This document shows, piece after piece, positions 1-5,732 of a DNA stretch of 7,000 nucleotides. The DNA is from Chloroflexota bacterium (GTDB lineage: Bacteria; Chloroflexota; Anaerolineae; Aggregatilineales; UBA3940). The translations under genes and the position numbers were made by a program. The stretch lies in the NCBI GenBank assembly GCA_024643825.1, contig JAHEME010000146.1, positions 1 to 7,000 on the forward strand, written 5' to 3'. Below the pieces are notes generated by a model. The model had not been told where the DNA came from. It did not search any database and saw only the letters and a program-made list of their open reading frames with translations. Every line of letters begins with the position of its first letter. Position 1 is the first letter of the stretch.

Positions 1-198
1 CGCGTAGAAGGCGATCTGCGGCGCGAAATCCAACTCAACATTAAGCGCCTGCAAGAAATCGGGACGTATCGTGGTTTGCGGCATCGCCGCAATCTACCCG
101 TGCGCGGGCAGCGTACCCGCACAAATGCGCGCACGCGCAAGGGCATCAAGAAGACGGTTCCCGGTCGAGGCCGCCGTCGTGGGGCAAAGAAGAAGTAA
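1..198 (+). CDS. rpsM: 30S ribosomal protein S13, C-terminal part (5' truncated by window)
   Basis: The reading frame is open from base 1 and ends at TAA 196-198, giving 65 residues. S13 sits in the head of the small subunit, forms bridges to the 50S subunit, and its basic tail reaches towards the A- and P-site tRNAs. The visible part carries the hallmark segment GTYRGLRHRRNLPVRGQRT followed by TNARTRKG and a very basic end rich in Arg and Lys, which is the family signature. Complete S13 proteins are about 120-130 residues, so roughly the first half (the N-terminal helical domain) lies outside the window. S11 follows after 62 nt, the usual order in the alpha operon. The cut is only the window edge and there is no sign of a broken gene. 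Confidence 0.96.
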   Translation, partial: RVEGDLRREIQLNIKRLQEIGTYRGLRHRRNLPVRGQRTRTNARTRKGIKKTVPGRGRRRGAKKK

Positions 199-213
199 TC
201 ACTGTGTGGCTAT

Positions 214-240
214 CCCGGAAGGAACTGTTTTCTTTCCAGG
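214..240 (+). promoter_or_regulatory. Hairpin in the rpsM-rpsK spacer
   Basis: Arm 217-224 (GGAAGGAA) pairs with 230-237 (TTCTTTCC) through eight pairs, one of them G-U, closing a 5-nt loop CTGTT at 225-229. After one C-A mismatch, two further C-G pairs (214-215 with 239-240) extend the stem. It ends 11 nt before the S11 SD sequence (GGAGG 252-256). It has no run of T after it, so it does not look like an intrinsic terminator. It could be a processing or translation-control element, or chance. The pairing is seen; the role is inferred. Confidence 0.4.
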
Positions 241-260
241 CTTGATTCAATGGAGGACGA

Positions 261-653
261 ATGGGACGACGGAGACAACCGCGTGGTGCCCGCCGTGTAC
301 GTAAGAACGTTCCGTACGGACAGGCGCATATTCACGCGACATTTAATAACACGATTGTGACCATGACTGACCAGCAGGGAAACGCTCTAAGCTGGGCTAG
401 CGCAGGCACAGCCGGGTTTAAGGGGTCGCGCAAGAGTACTCCCTATGCAGCGCGAATGGCAGGTCAAACGGCTGCGGAAGCAGCCATGCAGCATGGGATG
501 CAGGAAGTGGACGTGCTGGTAAAGGGGCCAGGGCCGGGGCGTGAATCGGCGATTCGAGCCATCCTCGGTAGTGGGCTTAAGGTACGCTCAATCACAGATG
601 TCACACCGATTCCGCACAACGGCTGCCGCCCTCGTAAGAAGCGGCGCGTTTAG
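261..653 (+). CDS. rpsK: 30S ribosomal protein S11
   Basis: This 130-residue protein has the usual length for S11, which lies on the platform of the 30S subunit near the mRNA exit and contacts 16S rRNA and S18/S21. Family signatures seen are GQAHIHATFNNTIVTMTD (about residues 20-37), SAGTAGFKGSRKSTPYAA (about 47-64), VKGPGPGRESAIRAI (about 87-101) and the C-terminal TDVTPIPHNGCRPRKKRRV. The ATG at 261 is preceded by GGAGG at 252-256, only 4 nt away, a short but workable spacing. The gene lies 62 nt after S13 and 94 nt before S4, in the standard alpha-operon order. The N-terminus is short and basic, as in other bacterial S11 proteins. Nothing looks damaged. Confidence 0.98.
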   Translation: MGRRRQPRGARRVRKNVPYGQAHIHATFNNTIVTMTDQQGNALSWASAGTAGFKGSRKSTPYAARMAGQTAAEAAMQHGMQEVDVLVKGPGPGRESAIRAILGSGLKVRSITDVTPIPHNGCRPRKKRRV

Positions 654-671
654 CTGGATTCAGGATGTAAT

Positions 672-699
672 CACCACTTATGATAGGTTATAAGTGGTG
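672..699 (+). promoter_or_regulatory. Perfect 10-bp inverted repeat in the rpsK-rpsD spacer
   Basis: CACCACTTAT at 672-681 and ATAAGTGGTG at 690-699 are exact reverse complements, separated by the 8-nt loop GATAGGTT. The hairpin lies 18 nt after the S11 stop and 48 nt before the S4 start. No T-run follows, so it is a poor intrinsic terminator. Plausible roles are an mRNA processing or stabilising stem between cistrons, an attenuator, or a binding site for an autoregulating ribosomal protein. S4 is the known autoregulator of alpha operons in Escherichia coli and Bacillus, but by different structures. The pairing is seen; any function is inference. Confidence 0.55.
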
Positions 700-747
700 T
701 AAGCAGGTCATTTATCAATCTACTCAGACGAAGGAAGAAGCACTACT

Positions 748-1386
748 ATGGCACGATATACAGGCCCTGTGTGTAAACTTTGTCGGCGTGAGGGTGAAAA
801 GCTGTTCCTAAAAGGTTCACGCTGCCTTTCGCCGAAGTGCGCTGTTGAGCGCCGCAATTACCCACCAGGGCAACACGGGAAAGAGACCTCTTTTCGGCGG
901 AATCGATCCTCAGACTATTCGCTGCAACTACGTGAAAAGCAAAAGGCTCGCCGCATCTATCATGTGCTAGAGCGCCAGTTTCGCCGCTATTTTTCGGATG
1001 CGCTTCGCCGCCCCGGGATGACTGGCGCGAATCTCCTTAGCATTCTGGAAAGCCGACTGGACAATGCGGTTTATCGTCTGGGCTTTGCGGAATCGCGAGC
1101 ACAGGCACGGCAGCTTGTTCAGCATGGTCACTTTAACGTGAATGGCCGCCGCACGAACGTGCCGTCTTTCATCGTGAAGCCAAATGATGTAGTAGAAGTA
1201 CGCGATGGGAGCCGCAAGCGACCCTACTTCAAAGCACTGCGCGATTTTGCTGGCGAAGTTGCTCCCCCGGAGTGGCTTTCGCGCGATCTGAATACTATGT
1301 CTGGATCAGTTGTTCGTTTACCAGAGCGTACAGATGTCGAAATGAACATTAACGAACAGTTGATTGTGGAGTACTACAGCCGATAA
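748..1386 (+). CDS. rpsD: 30S ribosomal protein S4 (zinc-motif form)
   Basis: S4 is a primary 16S rRNA binder that starts 30S body assembly, helps form the mRNA entry tunnel, and often represses its own operon. The protein has 212 residues, slightly longer than the roughly 200-210 typical. The N-terminal region has four cysteines, C9, C12, C26 and C31, a probable zinc-binding knuckle typical of the C+ type of S4. The segment RRNYPPGQHG follows at 35-44. The S4 RNA-binding domain spans about 102-165, with SRLDNAVYRLGFA at 102-114 and RQLVQHGHFNVNGRR at 121-135. The C-terminus INEQLIVEYYSR is also typical. The ATG at 748 follows AAGGAAG at 731-737, about 10 nt upstream. It is separated from S11 by a 94-nt spacer with a perfect hairpin and from rpoA by 120 nt. 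Confidence 0.98.
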   Translation: MARYTGPVCKLCRREGEKLFLKGSRCLSPKCAVERRNYPPGQHGKETSFRRNRSSDYSLQLREKQKARRIYHVLERQFRRYFSDALRRPGMTGANLLSILESRLDNAVYRLGFAESRAQARQLVQHGHFNVNGRRTNVPSFIVKPNDVVEVRDGSRKRPYFKALRDFAGEVAPPEWLSRDLNTMSGSVVRLPERTDVEMNINEQLIVEYYSR

Positions 1387-1492
1387 TCACTTGCCATCGA
1401 ATTGCTCAGGGGCCGCTGGTCGCTTGGATTTGCTACTCTTGAGAATGACGGGCTTTTGATTGATTGGCTGTGTGAATTATCGAAGTAAACTC

Positions 1493-1498
1493 AGGAGG
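1493..1498 (+). promoter_or_regulatory. Strong Shine-Dalgarno deciding the TTG start of rpoA
   Basis: AGGAGG lies 8 nt before TTG 1507, ideal spacing. The first in-frame ATG, at 1522, would be 23 nt away, too far. The SD therefore argues for the TTG start. Bases 1497-1503 (GGCAAGT), which include the end of this SD, are complementary to 1389-1395 (ACTTGCC) just after the S4 stop, so long-range masking is possible but unproven. The rest of the 1387-1492 spacer shows no clear promoter or terminator to my eye. Confidence 0.75.
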
Positions 1499-1506
1499 CA
1501 AGTTCG

Positions 1507-2484
1507 TTGACCACGAACAACATGGTGCTGCCCAAGATTGAGCGCGACGCAATGTCGCGAAACTATGGCCGATTCGTGATCAGCCCACTGGAGCGTGGGT
1601 TCGGCATTACACTCGGAAACGCGCTGCGTCGTGTGATGCTTTCTTCATTACCAGGTGCTGCGGTTACCTCAGTGCGTGTGGGTGAAGTGCATCACGAGTT
1701 TTCCACAATTCCTAGTGTGCGGGAAGATATGACGCAGTTGATCTTACAGGTCAAACAGCTTCGTCTTGTCCTGCATGATGTCGAGTCATCACGAATTCGC
1801 CTGGACGTACAGGGTGGGGTAGTCACAGCGGCAGATCTCCAGCCTCCATCTGAGGTGGAAATCAAGAACCCCGATCTCTACCTCTTTACGGTTGACGATG
1901 AGAATGCGCGCGTCGAGATGGAGATGACTGTGGCGACAGGGCGGGGCTATTCGCCCGCCGAAGAGCGCGGTCGATTGCCCATCGGTGAGCTTCCCATTGA
2001 TGCGATCTTTAGCCCCGTGCGTCGTGTTAGCTATGATGTAGAGCGTGCTCGCGTTGGTCAGAAGACCAACTACGATAAGCTAGTTCTAGAGGTATGGACT
2101 GACGGAACCACTGCGCCAGAGAATGCAATGAGCGATGCTGCTGCTTTGCTGATGCAGCATCTTGGGATTGTCGCCAACGTTGACCCCAGTATGTTTGGGC
2201 AGGCAGCCGAGACCACTGAGGCTAAAGTACCAGAGCGACCAGACTACTACGATCTCCCAATCGAAAGCCTGGATCTCAGCGTTCGTGTTTTTAACTCGCT
2301 GAAACGTACGGGAATTACGACGATCGGTGAAGTTGTGGATATGCTTGACAAGGGTGAAGACGCCATGCTTGCGATCCGTAACTTTGGTGAGAAGTCGCTT
2401 GAGGAGCTACTGGATGCTCTTACAGGCAAGGGCTATCTAACGGCTGATGAAGCAATGGCCGCAGCGGGCGACCGTTCAGAGTAA
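1507..2484 (+). CDS. rpoA: DNA-directed RNA polymerase subunit alpha
   Basis: Alpha dimerises to nucleate RNA polymerase assembly (alpha2, then beta, then beta'), and its C-terminal domain touches UP-element DNA and activators. The 325-residue length fits the family (about 310-340). In the N-terminal domain, LERGFGITLGNALRRVMLSS at 28-47 is the dimer/beta-contact signature, with R41 and R42. The insert domain covers about 55-175. An acidic linker around 231-247 leads to the C-terminal domain at about 248-312. There R260, N263 and K266 line up with E. coli R265, N268 and K271, and G294, K296 and S297 match the second DNA-contact loop, so UP-element binding looks intact. The start is TTG, chosen because AGGAGG ends 8 nt upstream. 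An ATG start at 1522 would remove five residues. L17 follows 35 nt downstream. Confidence 0.98.
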   Translation: MTTNNMVLPKIERDAMSRNYGRFVISPLERGFGITLGNALRRVMLSSLPGAAVTSVRVGEVHHEFSTIPSVREDMTQLILQVKQLRLVLHDVESSRIRLDVQGGVVTAADLQPPSEVEIKNPDLYLFTVDDENARVEMEMTVATGRGYSPAEERGRLPIGELPIDAIFSPVRRVSYDVERARVGQKTNYDKLVLEVWTDGTTAPENAMSDAAALLMQHLGIVANVDPSMFGQAAETTEAKVPERPDYYDLPIESLDLSVRVFNSLKRTGITTIGEVVDMLDKGEDAMLAIRNFGEKSLEELLDALTGKGYLTADEAMAAAGDRSE

Positions 2485-2519
2485 CTCCGTGATCAGAATC
2501 TAGAGGATGCGAAATCACT

Positions 2520-3029
2520 ATGCGCCATAAAGTTGCCGGTCGTCGCCTGGGGCGCGACACTAATCAGCGAAAGATGCTGCGTCGAACGTTAATTACTCAG
2601 CTCTTTCAGTACGAAAAGATCAAGACTACGGAAGCCAAAGCCAAGGCTATCCGGGCACAGGCTGAGAAAATGATTACTCTCGCCCGGAACCGAGGGGACG
2701 CTACCCGTCTGGTAGAACTAGCAGAAGACGGGAAGGAAGTAGAACTCGGCGCGTTGCTGACATCGGCACAGGCGCGTCGTTTGCTGACACTTGCCGGTGA
2801 TGGCGATCCAGCCGAACTGGATCGTGAAGCGAGGGCAATTGTCGTCCATGCGCAGCGGTTGACCGCACGCCAAATCACCAATCGCGAGATCCTACAGAAG
2901 TTGTTCCAGGATATCGCACCCCGCTACGTAAGCCGCCCCGGTGGTTACACCCGGATCGTGCGCTTGGGACAGCGGAAGGGTGATGCGGCTCAAATGGTGA
3001 TGCTTTCTCTGGTAGAGGGCGAAATCTAG
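2520..3029 (+). CDS. rplQ: 50S ribosomal protein L17 with an internal extension
   Basis: L17 sits near the peptide exit on the large subunit, where it contacts 23S rRNA. Both halves of the family signature are present: MRHKVAGRRLGRDTNQRK at 1-18 with TTEAKAKAIRAQAEKMITLA at 36-55, and REILQKLFQDIAPRY at 122-136 with GGYTRIVRLGQRKGDAAQMV at 141-160. Bacterial L17 is normally about 115-130 residues, but this one has 169. The extra material, about 49 residues, lies between MITLAR (51-56) and KLFQDI (127-132). It is mostly charged and helix-forming (VELAEDGKEVELGALLTSAQ at 65-84 and further to about 108). The reading frame is continuous, so this is a true insertion and not a frameshift. GAGGA at 2503-2507 precedes the ATG by 12 nt. 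The stop overlaps the SD of truA. Confidence 0.96.
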   Translation: MRHKVAGRRLGRDTNQRKMLRRTLITQLFQYEKIKTTEAKAKAIRAQAEKMITLARNRGDATRLVELAEDGKEVELGALLTSAQARRLLTLAGDGDPAELDREARAIVVHAQRLTARQITNREILQKLFQDIAPRYVSRPGGYTRIVRLGQRKGDAAQMVMLSLVEGEI

Positions 3030-3042
3030 AGGCTTCCCGGCG

Positions 3043-3783
3043 ATGCGCTACCGAGCTACGGTAGCTTATGACGGCACAGCCTATCGAGGGTTTCAACGTC
3101 AGGCAAATACGCCGCATACTGTGCAGGCCGTATTGGAAACAGCCCTGTCTCATATTGGGGTCGAATCACCCAGTATCATTGGGGCAGGGCGCACAGATGC
3201 GGGAGTACATGCGACGGGGCAAGTTGTTGCATTTGACATGACTTGGCCTCATGCGATAGGTTCGCTGGATCGTGCCCTGAACGCCAACCTTCCAGATGAT
3301 GTCGTAGTATCTGACGTACGGGAAGCCGATGAACGATTTCATCCGCGTTATAGTGCGGTTTCCCGGAAGTATGTGTACAGGGTCTATGTTGCAGAAAAGC
3401 CGCATCCACTGCGGCGGCTGTATGCTTGGTATCATGCGCGACCACTAGATGTGCCTGCGATGCAGGCTGCCTCCAGTGTTCTAGCAGGATCGCATGATTT
3501 TACGAGTTTTGGTTCTCCTCCAGCGGGCACGAATGCGGTCAGAACCGTAAGTGAGGCTCGATGGGAGGAAAACGGAGACGATCTGCACTTCGCGATCCGT
3601 GCCAATGCATTCCTCTATAGGATGGTTCGTAGCATTGTCGGAACGCTGGTTGTTGTGGGGCAGGGAAGGATGACAGGTTCTGAGTTTGCGGGTATACTCG
3701 CGGCCTGTAACCGGAGTCTAGCAGCACCTTCTGCACCTCCGCAGGGTCTGACTCTGGTTGAAGTGCAGTATGTAGATGAGTAA
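3043..3783 (+). CDS. truA: tRNA pseudouridine(38-40) synthase TruA
   Basis: TruA converts uridines 38, 39 and/or 40 in the anticodon stem-loop of many tRNAs to pseudouridine, a cytoplasmic housekeeping modification. The protein has 246 residues, normal for bacterial TruA. It starts with the typical AYDGTAYRGFQRQ (8-20). The catalytic motif GRTDAGVHATGQ is at 49-60 with D52 as the nucleophile (E. coli D60). FHPRYSAVSRKYVYRV at 99-114 includes Y112, equivalent to the conserved Tyr that stacks near the target base. FLYRMVRSIVGTL at 190-202 closes the active site. ATG 3043 follows AGAGG at 3028-3032 by 10 nt, and this SD overlaps the L17 stop, so the two are likely translationally coupled. Placement between rplQ and rplM is a known conserved arrangement. 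Confidence 0.97.
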   Translation: MRYRATVAYDGTAYRGFQRQANTPHTVQAVLETALSHIGVESPSIIGAGRTDAGVHATGQVVAFDMTWPHAIGSLDRALNANLPDDVVVSDVREADERFHPRYSAVSRKYVYRVYVAEKPHPLRRLYAWYHARPLDVPAMQAASSVLAGSHDFTSFGSPPAGTNAVRTVSEARWEENGDDLHFAIRANAFLYRMVRSIVGTLVVVGQGRMTGSEFAGILAACNRSLAAPSAPPQGLTLVEVQYVDE

Positions 3784-3799
3784 TCGAGAAATAATTCTA

Positions 3800-3832
3800 C
3801 TATTCTGGCTGTACTTTGATGGGGCAGAATAG
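3800..3832 (+). promoter_or_regulatory. Inverted repeat in the truA-rplM spacer
   Basis: CTATTCTG at 3800-3807 is an exact reverse complement of CAGAATAG at 3825-3832, with a 17-nt loop. It ends 7 nt before the L13 SD (GAGGAG 3840-3845). L13 leaders with regulatory structure are known from other bacteria (the L13 leader of Firmicutes, and rplM autoregulation in E. coli), so a control role for the L13-S9 pair is possible. The stem is only 8 bp and AT-rich, however, and I cannot match it to a known leader fold. Confidence 0.35.
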
Positions 3833-3858
3833 GCGTGTAGAGGAGCTAACCCAGGGTG

Positions 3859-4290
3859 ATGAAGACGTTTTCTGCCAAAAATGAAGATATTGTGCGTAAG
3901 TGGTACATCGTTGATGCGGAGGGCAAGACACTGGGCCGCATGGCGACCGTGATCGCGACCACGCTCCGAGGCAAGCACAAACCGGAATTTACCCCGCATG
4001 TTGATTGTGGTGATTTCGTAATTGTAATCAACGCCGAAAAAGTCCATGTCACGGGGAACCGAATGGACGAGAAGATGTACTATCGGCACTCAGGCTATCC
4101 TGGTGGGTTAACCTCCCAGACCATGCGGGATGTTTTGCAGCGTCAGCCAGAGCGTGTTGTGATGCAGGCAGTGCAAAAAATGCTCCCCAAGAATGCACTG
4201 AGTCGTGCAGTAATCAAGAAGCTGAAGGTCTATGCCGGGACGGAACATCCCCATGCGGCGCAGAAGCCAGATGTTCTGGAACTTGGGTAG
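3859..4290 (+). CDS. rplM: 50S ribosomal protein L13
   Basis: L13 is an early-assembling large-subunit protein bound to 23S rRNA. From ATG 3859 it has 143 residues, matching the usual 140-150. Signatures are MKTFSAK at the start, KWYIVDAEGKTLGRMAT at about 14-30, LRGKHKPEFTPHVDCGDFVI at about 36-55, NAEKVHVTGNR (about 58-68), YYRHSGYPGGL and the segment AVQKMLPKNALSRAVIKKLK near the C-terminus. A GTG directly upstream at 3856 gives one extra Met and a slightly better distance (10 versus 13 nt) from GAGGAG 3840-3845. I prefer the ATG because L13 proteins conventionally begin MKT. S9 follows 30 nt later, the near-universal L13-S9 pair. Confidence 0.97.
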   Translation: MKTFSAKNEDIVRKWYIVDAEGKTLGRMATVIATTLRGKHKPEFTPHVDCGDFVIVINAEKVHVTGNRMDEKMYYRHSGYPGGLTSQTMRDVLQRQPERVVMQAVQKMLPKNALSRAVIKKLKVYAGTEHPHAAQKPDVLELG

Positions 4291-4320
4291 TCTCGAAACG
4301 AATTAGAAGAGGGCGAAGGA

Positions 4321-4716
4321 ATGGCCGATCAATATTTTGAAGGGGTAGGTCGTCGCAAACGGGCAACTGCTCGCGTACGGATAGTTGCCAATGGTTCAGG
4401 CAATGTGACTGTCAATGACAAGCCGGTGGAACAGTATTTCCCACGCAGTGGCGATGTGGATCTGGCAACGGAACCGCTTGACGTTACAGGCAATCGGGGG
4501 AGCTTTGATGTAACCGTCAAAGTGAAGGGTGGTGGTATCACAGGCCAAACAGGTGCGGTAACGATGGGTTTGGCGCGTGCTCTGGTCACCTATGATGAGG
4601 AATTACGCAGCGTGCTTCGTAAGGCGGGACTGCTCACACGCGATCCTCGTGAAAAGGAGCGTAAGAAGCCAGGTCTCAAGCGGGCACGTAAAGCTCCTAC
4701 CTATACCAAGCGCTAA
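4321..4716 (+). CDS. rpsI: 30S ribosomal protein S9
   Basis: S9 is in the 30S head, and its extended C-terminal tail reaches the P-site tRNA anticodon loop. The protein has 131 residues, typical for bacteria. It shows GVGRRKRATARVRI at 8-21, GGGITGQTGAVTMGLARAL at 70-88, and the basic tail KKPGLKRARKAPTYTKR ending in Lys-Arg. The last Arg is the residue known to contact tRNA, so the tail is complete. Most family members end SKR or a close variant; here it is TKR. ATG 4321 has GAGGG at 4309-4313, 7 nt upstream. It is the last gene before a strong hairpin and probably ends the ribosomal operon. Confidence 0.98.
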   Translation: MADQYFEGVGRRKRATARVRIVANGSGNVTVNDKPVEQYFPRSGDVDLATEPLDVTGNRGSFDVTVKVKGGGITGQTGAVTMGLARALVTYDEELRSVLRKAGLLTRDPREKERKKPGLKRARKAPTYTKR

Positions 4717-4785
4717 ATCGAAGGCTGATTTGATAGAGCCAGGTATATGAGTGAGGCTTCGTAGTCTGAACCGCTTGAACGCTAC

Positions 4786-4832
4786 AAGTGGGCCGCAATC
4801 GCGGCCCACTTCGCTTCTTGTTCGCTTCCTTT
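4786..4832 (+). terminator. Hairpin terminator candidate after rpsI
   Basis: AAGTGGGCCGC at 4786-4796 and GCGGCCCACTT at 4801-4811 form a perfect 11-bp GC-rich stem with the 4-nt loop AATC. It is followed by a pyrimidine-rich tract to 4832, about half T and interrupted by C and G, ending in CTTT. The stem is strong, but the T-tract is imperfect, so termination may be partial or may need help. It lies 69 nt after the S9 stop. The rest of the spacer (4717-4785) shows nothing I can support. Confidence 0.72.
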
Positions 4833-4839
4833 AGGTGAT

Positions 4840-5700
4840 TTGCTTCCAATCATGACGGCCTCGATTGTTCTGTCCCACTTCCAAACCAGCATACTCCTGG
4901 ATGCGCGCCGAAAGGGAGATACCCGGACCATTGTTTCCCCAGACCTGAATCGAACAACTATGTCTGTAGAGTTGAGTGATGAGGGGGCGTTATTCCCGAC
5001 TGGCATCGTCGCTTCGTGGAGTGCGATTGAGGTAATCACCGATTCTCGCAACGCGTGCTTCAAGCTCACATCTGAGGGAATACAGGCAATCCAGACCTTC
5101 TCGGAAGTTACGCAGTGGCCGCGAAGTCTATACCCTACGGATGAAGCCCCTACGACGCTAGTTGCGGGCCTGACAATGCACCGGATTGTGGGGATTGGGC
5201 CCTATCAGGACACCCGGCGGAAAATCAAGGCGGCAGGGCCTCTGACCGGACAAGTGCTAGATACTGCTACCGGGTTAGGATACACTGCCATCGAAGCTGC
5301 CCGGACAGCGAATCTGGTCACGACTGTAGAGCTTGATCCGGCTGGTCTAGAAATTGCGCGCGAAAATCCCTGGTCAGACGATCTCTTCCAAAATCCACGG
5401 ATCAAGCAAATTGTTGGGGATGTATGGGAAGCCATCGAAGAGATGGGTGAGGGTGAATTTTCCAGTATTATTCACGATCCTCCCGCCTTTAATCTTGCTG
5501 GGGATCTGTATTCAAAAGAATTCTACCTTGAGTTGCATCGTGTACTCGCTCGACGAGGCCGCTTGTTTCACTATGTAGGTGATCCCGAAAGTCATTCAGG
5601 TAGTAAAGTTACGCGTGGAGTGATTCGGCGGCTTCAAGCAGCTGGTTTCTCACGGGTGAGGCAGGAGCATCAGGCCTTTGGGGTGGTGGCAATCAAATAG
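4840..5700 (+). CDS. Class I SAM-dependent methyltransferase, COG2521-like
   Basis: This is a predicted cytoplasmic S-adenosylmethionine methyltransferase of unknown substrate. Numbering from TTG 4840 (286 residues), motif I is VLDTATGLG at 139-147, followed by YTAIEAAR. The acidic ribose-binding residue is E164 in VELDP, motif III is GD at 193-194, and motif IV is HDPPAF at 212-217. The DPP core resembles the (D/N)PP(Y/F) of amino-group and RNA methylases. The region LAGDLYSKEFYLELHRVL (219-236), then RLFHYVGDP, looks like the group annotated as predicted archaeal methyltransferases, as I recall it. The roughly 100-residue N-terminal part has no motif I recognise. Start choice is uncertain: AGGTGA 4833-4838 is very near TTG 4840, while ATG 4852 is 13 nt away and would remove four residues. 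It lies just after the terminator-like hairpin and 32 nt before the MazG-like gene. Confidence 0.82.
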   Translation: MLPIMTASIVLSHFQTSILLDARRKGDTRTIVSPDLNRTTMSVELSDEGALFPTGIVASWSAIEVITDSRNACFKLTSEGIQAIQTFSEVTQWPRSLYPTDEAPTTLVAGLTMHRIVGIGPYQDTRRKIKAAGPLTGQVLDTATGLGYTAIEAARTANLVTTVELDPAGLEIARENPWSDDLFQNPRIKQIVGDVWEAIEEMGEGEFSSIIHDPPAFNLAGDLYSKEFYLELHRVLARRGRLFHYVGDPESHSGSKVTRGVIRRLQAAGFSRVRQEHQAFGVVAIK

Positions 5701-5732
5701 CGTGTCGTAGAACCCTGGAGAGAGCGATAGTC

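Noticed and set aside
71..304. Open frame on the + strand across the S13 tail and S11 start
   Set aside because: It overlaps rpsM and rpsK in another frame. Its translation is Arg/Ala/Pro-rich with no recognisable family, and both real genes are unmistakable.
1456..1480. TTGATT repeats and AATTAT as an internal rpoA promoter
   Set aside because: The spacing is 9-13 nt depending on the TTGATT copy, and no good -10 box is found at 16-18 nt.
2606..2881. Minus-strand open frame inside rplQ
   Set aside because: It is antisense to L17, Ser/Ala-rich and low in complexity, with no SD that I could support. It is a by-product of codon bias.
3798..3803. TACTAT as a -10 box for an rplM promoter
   Set aside because: The bases 17-18 nt upstream (3774-3780) do not resemble a -35 box, so there is not enough to claim a promoter.
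3856..3858. GTG as the rplM start codon
   Set aside because: It is slightly better spaced from the SD but adds only one Met before the conserved MKT start. The ATG is preferred, though the GTG is not excluded.
3718..4089. Minus-strand open frame of 123 codons covering the truA end, the spacer and the rplM start
   Set aside because: It lies opposite two clear housekeeping genes, and its translation shows no domain or family pattern.
4730..4749. TTGATA and TATATG as a promoter for the methyltransferase gene
   Set aside because: The two boxes are only 8 nt apart, far from the usual 16-18, and no other box fits either of them.
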